This document shows positions 35,601 through 41,241 of a DNA stretch of 64,000 nucleotides, piece after piece; within the stretch, counting starts at the first letter, position 1; every line of letters starts with the position of its first letter. This DNA is from Cloacimonetes bacterium UBA5835 (lineage in GTDB: Bacteria; Cloacimonadota; Cloacimonadia; Cloacimonadales; Cloacimonadaceae). The notes beneath the pieces are model-generated. The model was not told where the DNA came from and made no database searches. It was given only the letters and a program-made list of their open reading frames with translations. The stretch covers positions 21,956 to 85,955 of the forward strand of contig DJGX01000019.1 in assembly GCA_002432865.1 (NCBI GenBank), given 5' to 3'. The translations under genes and the position numbers were made by a program.

Positions 35601-35987
35601 ATTGCCATAATGAATTTCCAGGATGAAACTGCACCCGTGGATTTATTAATTCCGGCTCCCAGCTTTCTGGAAATAGAAGGAACTTCACTAAGTGATTTAG
35701 CGCAGATAACTAAAAGTGCCAATCCTGCTAAGTCCATCGTTATCAATGAATTGATGCGTTTAATGTATAAGCTGAACTGGATTCATCCCAATAGCGCAGA
35801 AATTCCTTTCTGGAATTATGAAGCGGAAAAGTTGTTGATTAGTTTGCAAAATTATGCTCCTAATAAGTTTGAACCCTCCTTTATTAAGCCTGAGGATTTG
35901 AGTAAAGGGATTAAGGTTATCCCTGCGCAGGCAGAAAAATATATTGCTGCCCTTTTTGAATTGCGCCAAAAGCCCACAAGCTTTTAA
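32682..35987 (+). CDS. fusion of NuoG-type ferredoxin, NfnB/GltD-like flavoprotein and truncated molybdopterin-type domain
   Basis: An 1101-residue fusion. Residues ~1-75 are a plant-type [2Fe-2S] ferredoxin. ~85-170 is the helical iron-sulfur domain of GltD/NfnB. ~185-510 has FAD (IIGAGPSGLTCGYF) and NAD(P) (VAIVGGGNTAVDCAR) folds and an AGGDFRRGAATAIEA motif. ~610-690 holds two [4Fe-4S] motifs (CINCGRCIRTC, CLSCGKCIDVCP). The remainder starts like formate dehydrogenase (CALCGVGC, later a Cys in NLCFKGRFGW) but is only ~370 residues long, too short for a full molybdopterin enzyme. ATG 32682 is chosen with GGAG eight bases upstream. Probably cytoplasmic: no membrane subunit is nearby. Confidence 0.85.
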   Translation: MIEVILNGKTVKAEAGISILELCQQHNIDIPTLCNDEELNPYGSCWVCLVEVKGRKGFVTSCGTTISEGMEIITNSEEITRARKMALELLISNHYADCVAPCTIACPDQVDIQTYISLIANGKYHEAVKVIKEKLPMPLSIGRICPAFCEKECRRQIVDESIAIRQLKRYAADVDNEDVWNYVPEKLSTKNKKIAIIGAGPSGLTCGYFLSNWGYEVIIYEAAPQAGGWLRYGIPEFRLPKDILDAEIELMCTNGMQIEYNKQLGKDIYLQNLADSYDAVYLAIGAQKAVPMPVKGSDLDGCFLGVDFLKAHALGNSPNLGLKVAIVGGGNTAVDCARTAIRKGCEVAVIYRRTKAEMPAEASEIVACENEGVKFFYLANPIEYIGKGGHLTSVKIEKMRLGEPDKSGRKRPEPTGEFFELPFDSIIAAISQVPEVDIFTEEKNYVADKVLPISRWQTAIVDETTMFTGLENVFAGGDFRRGAATAIEAIADGRIAAKAIDNYLATGEIVAELIPFDSKKAKSVKDISPAEYSIFEPKKRKEMPELPLGEAKNSFKEVELGFLEEDAINEAKRCLECGCFVNETCSLRKYCTDYLVNPAHFLGGINKHPIDYSHPFIVRDANKCINCGRCIRTCAEIQGPAVLGFIYRGFGTMVAPEFGDSLTKTSCLSCGKCIDVCPVGALTERNMHYKFNPHPKDISLQNCALCGVGCVIQTETQAGTITKITTSQKEPGFNGKNLCFKGRFGWQGLYDKDRLNVSLLKQNGYFKEISWQEAASLIAEKIALCNSQRFEISPHISLEEMLMLQRVADKYETKLCANPAFAYFSDSFLSLKPESEPYKILENYDEYVVYGELNQVLSSLIRLQQRKGKKLVLVNYPESPYRRFADANYANLQEVQATQKTLFVYNQNRITEQEAYNLWCFASKIGTENILVSTDYRNHRGFLAMKPDFSEKVADFVLGWGVYPALADQAKFSIAIMNFQDETAPVDLLIPAPSFLEIEGTSLSDLAQITKSANPAKSIVINELMRLMYKLNWIHPNSAEIPFWNYEAEKLLISLQNYAPNKFEPSFIKPEDLSKGIKVIPAQAEKYIAALFELRQKPTSF

Positions 35988-36000
35988 TATATGTTTTTCA

Positions 36001-36078
36001 CGCAGATTTTGCAGATAACGCAGATTGGATTTTAGCAATAAAGCTTTTAGGACTGGATTTTAGAAACAAGGATTTTAG
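36001..36078. repeat. short direct repeats CGCAGATT and GGATTTTAG
   Basis: CGCAGATT occurs at 36001-36008 and 36019-36026 with a related GCAGATAA between them. GGATTTTAG occurs at 36027, 36055 and 36070. The CGCAGAT-type array resembles a low-complexity motif seen between genes in several phyla (from memory). Confidence 0.6.
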
Positions 36079-36175
36079 GATTAAGAGGATGTAAAACAAG
36101 AGTCCGAAAGCACTTTGATAACTTGTGCCTTTATCTAACTTTTAAGTGCATATAGTTAATAATGACAATAATTTA

Positions 36176-36347
36176 TTGTGTAGCCGGAGGACATTTTTTC
36201 TCCGCGAAAATGGGTAGCCGGAGGACTCCTTCTCGACTTCAAGACCTCTCGACTCCTCGACCCCTCGACCCCTCGACCTCTCGACCTCTCGACCCCTTTC
36301 CACTTTTCCACTTTCTTGCGGAGCTTCAGCGAGCTCCGGCTACACAA
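36176..36347. mobile_element. MITE-like element with perfect 14-bp terminal inverted repeats
   Basis: TTGTGTAGCCGGAG at 36176-36189 is the exact reverse complement of 36334-36347. The 172-bp unit has no coding capacity. It contains a direct repeat GTAGCCGGAGGAC (36180-36192, 36214-36226), a GC-rich tandem array of ~8-bp CGACC(C/T)CT units (about 36233-36297) and a GAGCTTCAGCGAGCTC hairpin. No clear target duplication was seen. Confidence 0.7.
36233..36297 (+). repeat. tandem ~8-bp repeat (TCGACCCC/TCGACCTC)
   Basis: About seven imperfect octamers in a row, strongly pyrimidine-rich on this strand, inside the 172-bp inverted-repeat element. GC content is well above the surroundings. Confidence 0.8.
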
Positions 36348-37689
36348 TTTCTGCCATCACAGCATCTCTTTTGGCTTTGGATAAAGAATGTAGTTCATAG
36401 CCCAGCTCTTTATGTTTTTGCTGAAGAGCCGTTAAAATTTCGGCAGCCGAACGATTTTGCAGCATTTCTTGCCACTCTTTTTTGTGTTCTCCTTTATTCC
36501 AATACAGATTTAAAAGTTTGGCAAAGCTCTCCAATTGATGCATTTCTTCAAAAGAGAGGGCATTGGAAGATAGACATTGGTAGGGTGGCTGATGTAGCCA
36601 TTTATAGTTTAATGCTATAGCTATTTCTTGCATAGATGTATCAGGCAAAATTTTTAGGATGCCCAGCTGAACTTCATCCGGAAGAGTAGCACAGACCTCA
36701 TTCAAACCATTTATTATAGAGAAATAATTTTCTCCTGGCAAACCGGCAAGTAAGTCAGTATGAACTCGTAGTTTAGTTCTTTTTTTCAGTTCTCTTAAAA
36801 CCCATTTTGCTTTTTCCCAATTTGATTTTCTGCCACTTTTTGCTGCAATTTCAGCACTAATTGTTTGAATGCCGATTTCCAACCGGATTCTATTTTCCGG
36901 CGCTTTTTCCAAGAGGGCAATATCCTCTTCTTCAATCAAATCGGGATAGATTTCAAAATGGACATCGCAAGGGCAATTTTGCTCGATAAAAAATTGCCAG
37001 ATATAATGTGCTAACCTTTTGTTAATATTAAAACTGCGGTCAACGAATTTGATGGTTCTTGGCTCTAAAGCAATTAGGGCTTCCAGTTCTTTCTTTAGGC
37101 ATTGCATATCTTTTTGATTTTCAGGATGATAGCGAAGTTCAAAGCGTTTATCTTTAGCTGAAAGACAATAGATGCAGGCAAAAGGACAGCCCCGAAATGT
37201 CTCGTAGTAAAGCAATTTGCCTTTTAGAAATTCAGCGTCACTTTGTCTATAGGGAAAAGGAATGTCTTTCAAGGGAATATGCTTTGCCTGGGTTAATTCT
37301 TCTTCTTTTAAGCAAAAGTTGTTTTCTGCCAGGTAGCGAAATTTACCTTCGCCAGCTCCTTGGATAAAGTAAAATCTATCCCGTTGCAGATAAGTGAGAT
37401 TTCCCGCTTCTGGACCACCTATTACGATGACTGCTTCTGGCAAAAGTTTTACCAGCTCAGGAATTAATTCCTGCAGATAAAGACGATTCCAGATATAGGC
37501 AGAAAAACATATTACATCAGCATTTTGAACATAAATTCCATAAAGCACATCCAGCAATTGATCTTTTAAAGTCCATTCCTGCATAAATACCCTATATGGT
37601 AGATCGGCAATAACTTCCCGTAAATAGTATAAAGCCAGATTGGATTGACTCCAGCTGCTGTTTATGGCTATCATTAATATTTTCTTCAT
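36340..37689 (-). CDS. B12-binding radical SAM protein
   Basis: The N-terminal ~140 residues form a cobalamin-binding-type Rossmann domain with a VIVIGGPEAGN segment near residue 93. The radical SAM domain starts with GCPFACIYC near 170 (three cluster cysteines) and includes a LEIGIQTI segment near 270. A DUF4080-like C-terminus follows. The family acts in anaerobes on mostly unknown methylation-type reactions. The gene's TAG stop and last codons fall within the right inverted repeat of the element at 36176-36347, so the C-terminus may have been reset by its insertion. The total length of 449 is plausible. Confidence 0.8.
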   Translation of the reverse strand: MKKILMIAINSSWSQSNLALYYLREVIADLPYRVFMQEWTLKDQLLDVLYGIYVQNADVICFSAYIWNRLYLQELIPELVKLLPEAVIVIGGPEAGNLTYLQRDRFYFIQGAGEGKFRYLAENNFCLKEEELTQAKHIPLKDIPFPYRQSDAEFLKGKLLYYETFRGCPFACIYCLSAKDKRFELRYHPENQKDMQCLKKELEALIALEPRTIKFVDRSFNINKRLAHYIWQFFIEQNCPCDVHFEIYPDLIEEEDIALLEKAPENRIRLEIGIQTISAEIAAKSGRKSNWEKAKWVLRELKKRTKLRVHTDLLAGLPGENYFSIINGLNEVCATLPDEVQLGILKILPDTSMQEIAIALNYKWLHQPPYQCLSSNALSFEEMHQLESFAKLLNLYWNKGEHKKEWQEMLQNRSAAEILTALQQKHKELGYELHSLSKAKRDAVMAEIV

Positions 37690-37840
37690 TTATCTTTACC
37701 TTTTTCTTATCTTATATTCTAAATCTGTTGGTAGTTGTCAATGAAAATGATGCAAACAAGTGGTCTTTGCTGAAGAGGATTAATTTTAATAGTCTGCTAT
37801 CTGGTTGAAACTTAAAATGATACTGCAATTCCTTTGCTAA

Positions 37841-37990
37841 CAACCCGTCCTCCTCTCCTGCTCCACTCCTCCTCCACCCATCGTTTAGGAGGAGAGAAGA
37901 TGGGGTGGATGACAAGCTGTATATTGATAACTTGCAAGCGAAATTAAGCAGAGGGCTAAACAATTTTTTTATATGTTGTAAATTTTCCTG
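37841..37990 (-). repeat. dispersed intergenic repeat, distal half
   Basis: The reverse strand aligns with 63722-63870: CAGGAAAATT, a GTTTAGCC segment, CTTGTCATC, ACGATGGGT and a GGAGGAG-rich end. The homology stops at 37990 exactly after the TTCCTG where the other half, at 41025, begins. Confidence 0.7.
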
Positions 37991-38192
37991 GCGTAAGTAA
38001 ATCTCAATGGTTTTGCCTTAGCGATCTAGTGATGCTTTTTATATTGAAGAATAATCCGCTATATATGAGAAGCGTGATTATGGCACATTTTACTGTAAGT
38101 GTAAAATATGGAATTTCAATAACTGATTGTATCGCAATGCATACTGGATATAGAAAAGCCACTTGAAAGCGAAAACTGATGAAATACTTTTG

Positions 38193-38221
38193 TTGACAGA
38201 TATAACGCACTTTTATAACAT
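38193..38221 (+). promoter_or_regulatory. probable promoter of the nuclease-PHP cassette
   Basis: TTGACA (38193-38198) and TAACAT (38216-38221) are 17 bases apart; an overlapping TATAAC lies at 38214-38219. The nuclease start is 85 bases downstream. Confidence 0.5.
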
Positions 38222-38305
38222 TATTTTTAAGAGGTAAAGAATTTATGATTTGGAACCACGATGGCCAAATATTATAACCAAAAGTATTGGGTTTTAGGAG
38301 GTATT

Positions 38306-39211
38306 ATGAAACAAGAAATAACACGCAAAATGGTTGAGATGGCACTTATACTAAAAGAATTCAATGGAAAGACGGAGCAAACTGTCGTTCCTCAAGAAAA
38401 ATCAAAACTTAGTAAGGTTTTTAAGCATGTATATTGCTGTAATTACGAAATGAATGTTCTTAAATGTGTAAAAAAAGATTCATATTACCGTGATTTGCTG
38501 AAAGGTCATGGTGGAGAATTAAGGAGCAGTAAAATAGGTTCTGCCCCTAAGTTTAATTCTATTATATCTTCAGCTGCCTTAGTAGTAAATACATTTGCCC
38601 CATGGAAGGATCATCTGGGTGACCTTACTGTAGAAGTCAATGGTAATGCTTTCTCTAATTTTATTTCAATGGAATTTGAGTATATAGCAAAAACAAAAAA
38701 TAATAGTTTTCCAAACTTAGATGTGTGGTTAGAGAATAATACAGAAGTTCTGGCAATAGAATGTAAATTCTGTGAGTTTTTAGGGAATAATAACTATAAA
38801 AAGCTACAAGGGTCTTATAGAAATATAATTAAACAAGAAGGTTATACTGGTACATGGATAGACATTATTAATGCAGTAACGGATTCAAGTGGAAAAGGGA
38901 TTTACCAATATTTTGATGTGGTTCAGATCATCAAACACTATTTTGGAATAATAAACTGCAATAAACCAGAAAAAAATCTCATTTACCTTTATTGGCATCC
39001 TGAAAACAAGGACTGGAACAAGATTCATCCTTACGATGTTCTTGAAAAGGAGTTGGAAGATTTTTCGCAGAAAGTATCAGGTGCTACTGATGTGCACTTC
39101 TATTATTTGAACTTTAATGATCTTTGGAATCAATGGGAATCTAATCAAAAAGAACATATTGATATGTTACGCGATAAGTACTCTGTGTGCATAAACCCTG
39201 AGGAGGATTGA
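38306..39211 (+). CDS. PD-(D/E)XK superfamily nuclease-like protein
   Basis: A predicted nuclease of 301 residues. A (P)D-ExK site is visible: Asp139 in PNLDVWLENN and Glu152-Cys-Lys154 in AIECKF, with helix acidic residues Glu123/Glu125 upstream. The later segment QYFDVVQIIKHYFGI resembles the C-terminal helix of uncharacterised restriction-like proteins (recalling the PGN_0703 type). AGGAGG at 38296-38301 fixes the ATG at 38306 rather than the upstream in-frame ATG 38261. It is coupled to the PHP gene (TGATG). No methyltransferase is nearby, so a classical type II system is not supported. Confidence 0.72.
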   Translation: MKQEITRKMVEMALILKEFNGKTEQTVVPQEKSKLSKVFKHVYCCNYEMNVLKCVKKDSYYRDLLKGHGGELRSSKIGSAPKFNSIISSAALVVNTFAPWKDHLGDLTVEVNGNAFSNFISMEFEYIAKTKNNSFPNLDVWLENNTEVLAIECKFCEFLGNNNYKKLQGSYRNIIKQEGYTGTWIDIINAVTDSSGKGIYQYFDVVQIIKHYFGIINCNKPEKNLIYLYWHPENKDWNKIHPYDVLEKELEDFSQKVSGATDVHFYYLNFNDLWNQWESNQKEHIDMLRDKYSVCINPEED

Positions 39212-40575
39212 TGAGTTTTGTGCATTTACATATTCACAGCGAATACAGCTGGTTGGATGGTGCATGCTTTATTGATGATTTGGTGCAAAAAGCAGTGCAA
39301 TATAAAATGCCGGCAGTGGCTATCACGGATCGAAATAGTTTGGCTGGAGCATCTCGTTTATGGCATCAGTGCATTAAAGCAGGCATCAAACCGATAATCG
39401 GTTTGGAGATGGCAGTTTGGAATGATGAAGGTGACGACAGAGTTTTTTCAGTGATCCTACTGGCTAAGAATGGCTCTGGATATGATAATCTCTGCCGTCT
39501 GGTCACTTTGGCTTATATAAATGATCCGAATGCTCCCAGAATTACAAAAAGCCAGTTAAAAGATAATGCGCAGAATTTGATCTGTCTTTCTTTCAGTGTG
39601 GTGGGAGAGCTTTGCACTTTACTGTTAGAAGGCAAAGAAGCGGAAGCCAGGCAGGTTTCAGATTGGTATTATGAGGTCTTTGGTGAGGATTACTATTACG
39701 AAATCCAAAACCATAATTTACCTTCCGAAGCGCTTGCTATGTATAAACTTATGAATCTGGCTTATGAAACAAATATACCTATGGTGCTCACCAATGATTG
39801 CCACTATTTGGAACGCAGAGATTCCATTTCTATCGATGCTTTGAATTGTATCAGGAAAGGAATCGATTTCAGCCATCCAGATGCCAAACGCTTTGCTTGC
39901 AATGAGTATTACTTCAAAACTCCTAAGGAAATGAAATCGCTCTTTGATTTTCCTCGCCAGCTAAGCAAAAATACCTTGGAAATAGCCAACAAAATTAATG
40001 TGACAGATGGCTATATACCTATTTATGATGGTGATTTATCGGTTCAAAGAGTGGTGGATGCGCTAAGCAGTTATTCAACCTCTATGAAGATCAAATCCGA
40101 ACCCAATAGCAAGCATATAACGGTTTCTTTGATGGATAACAAGCTAAACGATGTATTGGAGCATCTTCGTAAGCAACTTTCGGACTTTAACTTAATGCCC
40201 TTTACTGAGTATGAATCTTGGACGCCCATCAGTATCTATTCTGCTATTTTAAAGACGATGAAAGTGCCCAAAACGAAGATCAAAGAACTCTGCGATTTGA
40301 TCCCTTCCGGGGTCAATTCACTTTTTGAAGCCGTCTTGATTAACACAGAATTTTCCTGCTTTTCCAGTGAGGACTATGTTTGTCGGCTATCTGCCGTCAT
40401 AGCGGATAAACTGATTAGCACATTCAGAGAAGAAAAATCAGCAAAACAAAAGTATGTTTTAATCCCCAAAAGAATGTCCATTCCTATTGTTCGAGATAAT
40501 GATGGGAACGCAAGATGTCAGTATGATTTCAACTTTATTAACCAGATTTGCCTTATCAGTTTGGAGTTTACATAA
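39211..40575 (+). CDS. truncated DnaE-like protein: PHP domain plus remnant polymerase region
   Basis: Residues ~1-270 are clearly the PHP domain of bacterial DNA polymerase III alpha (HLHIHSEYS, LDGA, PIIGLE, LLAKNGSGY, LTNDCHYL, and a YYFKTPKEM segment). Putative metal ligands His7, His9, Asp16, Glu66, Asp196 and His198 remain. The expected His after AITD is Arg41, and the His before LLAKN and the LSGC cysteine are also missing. The last ~180 residues only faintly resemble DnaE (DLIPSG, then a CQYDFNF segment) and lack the polymerase aspartates. A full DnaE is ~1100 residues or more. AGGAGG at 39201-39206 supports ATG 39211, sharing one base with the nuclease stop. Confidence 0.8.
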   Translation: MSFVHLHIHSEYSWLDGACFIDDLVQKAVQYKMPAVAITDRNSLAGASRLWHQCIKAGIKPIIGLEMAVWNDEGDDRVFSVILLAKNGSGYDNLCRLVTLAYINDPNAPRITKSQLKDNAQNLICLSFSVVGELCTLLLEGKEAEARQVSDWYYEVFGEDYYYEIQNHNLPSEALAMYKLMNLAYETNIPMVLTNDCHYLERRDSISIDALNCIRKGIDFSHPDAKRFACNEYYFKTPKEMKSLFDFPRQLSKNTLEIANKINVTDGYIPIYDGDLSVQRVVDALSSYSTSMKIKSEPNSKHITVSLMDNKLNDVLEHLRKQLSDFNLMPFTEYESWTPISIYSAILKTMKVPKTKIKELCDLIPSGVNSLFEAVLINTEFSCFSSEDYVCRLSAVIADKLISTFREEKSAKQKYVLIPKRMSIPIVRDNDGNARCQYDFNFINQICLISLEFT

Positions 40576-40768
40576 TAAGTTTGAAGGCAGTAATCCAACT
40601 GGATATAAAGGTGCTTAGAATTGCACAATACTTGCTTTTGTTGTTACAAAGCTAAGCAATTCTTGATTTTGAATAAAGAAGATAAAAGAGATGGTAGTGT
40701 CTAAAAGGTTGGCATAAAAGAGAAACGGGAAAGCCAATTGGATTTGTGCAACAAATTTATTAGGAATC

Positions 40769-40805
40769 CCATATTATATTTTCGACCACTTAAAGTATAA
40801 TATGG
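40769..40805. repeat. inverted repeat site 1
   Basis: CCATATTATATTTT (40769-40782) pairs with AAAGTATAATATGG (40792-40805) with one G-T pair, around a nine-base loop. An almost identical second site follows six bases later. Confidence 0.8.
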
Positions 40806-40810
40806 AAATT

Positions 40811-40845
40811 CATATTATATTTTTAACCAACCAAAGTATAATATG
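40811..40845. repeat. inverted repeat site 2
   Basis: CATATTATATTTT (40811-40823) pairs with AAAGTATAATATG (40833-40845), the same arms as site 1 with a different nine-base loop. Confidence 0.8.
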
Positions 40846-40922
40846 GGTTTTATTGAAGCAGATTCACCGCAGGAAGATCTGGCTACTTTACATACAAACT
40901 TTTGTAATGAACACAGTTTTGA

Positions 40923-40983
40923 CAGTAAAGGGTATTGGTACCAATCTAATAGAGATTATAAATGCCACTAAGCCAAAAAAGGT
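40923..40983 (+). repeat. dispersed repeat block, related to 20381-20440
   Basis: Aligned by eye with 20381-20440 over ~60 bases (AAGGGTATTGGTACC, then ATAAATGCCACTAAGCC). Confidence 0.6.
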
Positions 40984-41024
40984 ACAAGAAAAGAATATCA
41001 GGTTATTGATTGCCGATAAGACCA

Positions 41025-41107
41025 TTCCTGTTATCCCTCCAATTTTGGTTGATATATATGCAGCTGATTGGAAAGGATAAAAAGAAGTAGTACTTTTTAC
41101 CTTTACC
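41025..41107 (-). repeat. dispersed intergenic repeat, proximal half
   Basis: The reverse strand starts GGTAAAGGTAAAAAGTA, identical for 17 bases to 63642-63658, and continues with TATCCTTTC, GCATATAT, AAATTGG and ends CAGGAA. It is the strongest match to the copy at 63.6 kb. Confidence 0.75.
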
Positions 41108-41162
41108 ACCCACTTTTTATAAAAACCCAACCTTTACCACCCAACTGTTTACACAATTTAGG

Positions 41163-41191
41163 TTGACGAAATACCCTTGTTCAATTATGAT
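41163..41191 (+). promoter_or_regulatory. promoter of the pyruvate:ferredoxin oxidoreductase gene
   Basis: TTGACG (41163-41168) and TATGAT (41186-41191) are spaced by 17 bases. The predicted transcript starts ~40 bases before the ATG, which has AAGGAG at 41229-41234. Confidence 0.6.
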
Positions 41192-41241
41192 GCAAGAAAA
41201 AGAAAGATATTGTATTAATATGAAATATAAGGAGTTATCCA

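Larger units (their letters stand above)
35988..36339. other. non-coding stretch with several repeat types
   Basis: Holds CGCAGAT direct repeats, three GGATTTTAG units and most of a MITE-like element. No gene was accepted. Confidence 0.65.
37690..38305. other. non-coding region upstream of the nuclease cassette
   Basis: Contains the distal half of the dispersed repeat (37841-37990) and a probable promoter at 38193-38221. No gene was found. Confidence 0.65.
40576..41241. other. non-coding region with inverted repeats and repeat copies
   Basis: Contains twin palindromic sites (40769-40845), two repeat blocks (40923-40983, 41025-41107), a duplicated CCTTTACCACCCA (41100-41112, 41131-41143) and the por promoter. 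The 92-codon frame at 40802-41080 runs through these repeats and was not accepted as a gene. Confidence 0.65.

Noticed and set aside
36233..36297. Short regular repeats considered as a CRISPR array
   Set aside because: Units are ~8 bp without spacers, and there are no cas genes in the window.
36162..36620. Plus-strand frame of 152 codons opposite the radical SAM gene end
   Set aside because: The left part is the MITE-like element with its octamer repeats; the right part is antisense to a well-supported gene.
38306..40575. Considered as a standard type II restriction-modification system
   Set aside because: There is no methyltransferase or specificity gene; the partner is a DnaE/PHP-derived protein.
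40617..40663. AGAATTGC/GCAATTCT inverted repeat after the PHP gene considered as its terminator
   Set aside because: The loop is 31 bases long and no T-tract follows the right arm.
40802..41080. Open frame of 92 codons before por
   Set aside because: It begins between two palindromic sites and crosses two repeat blocks; the shared peptide with the 20.6-kb frame comes from the DNA repeat.
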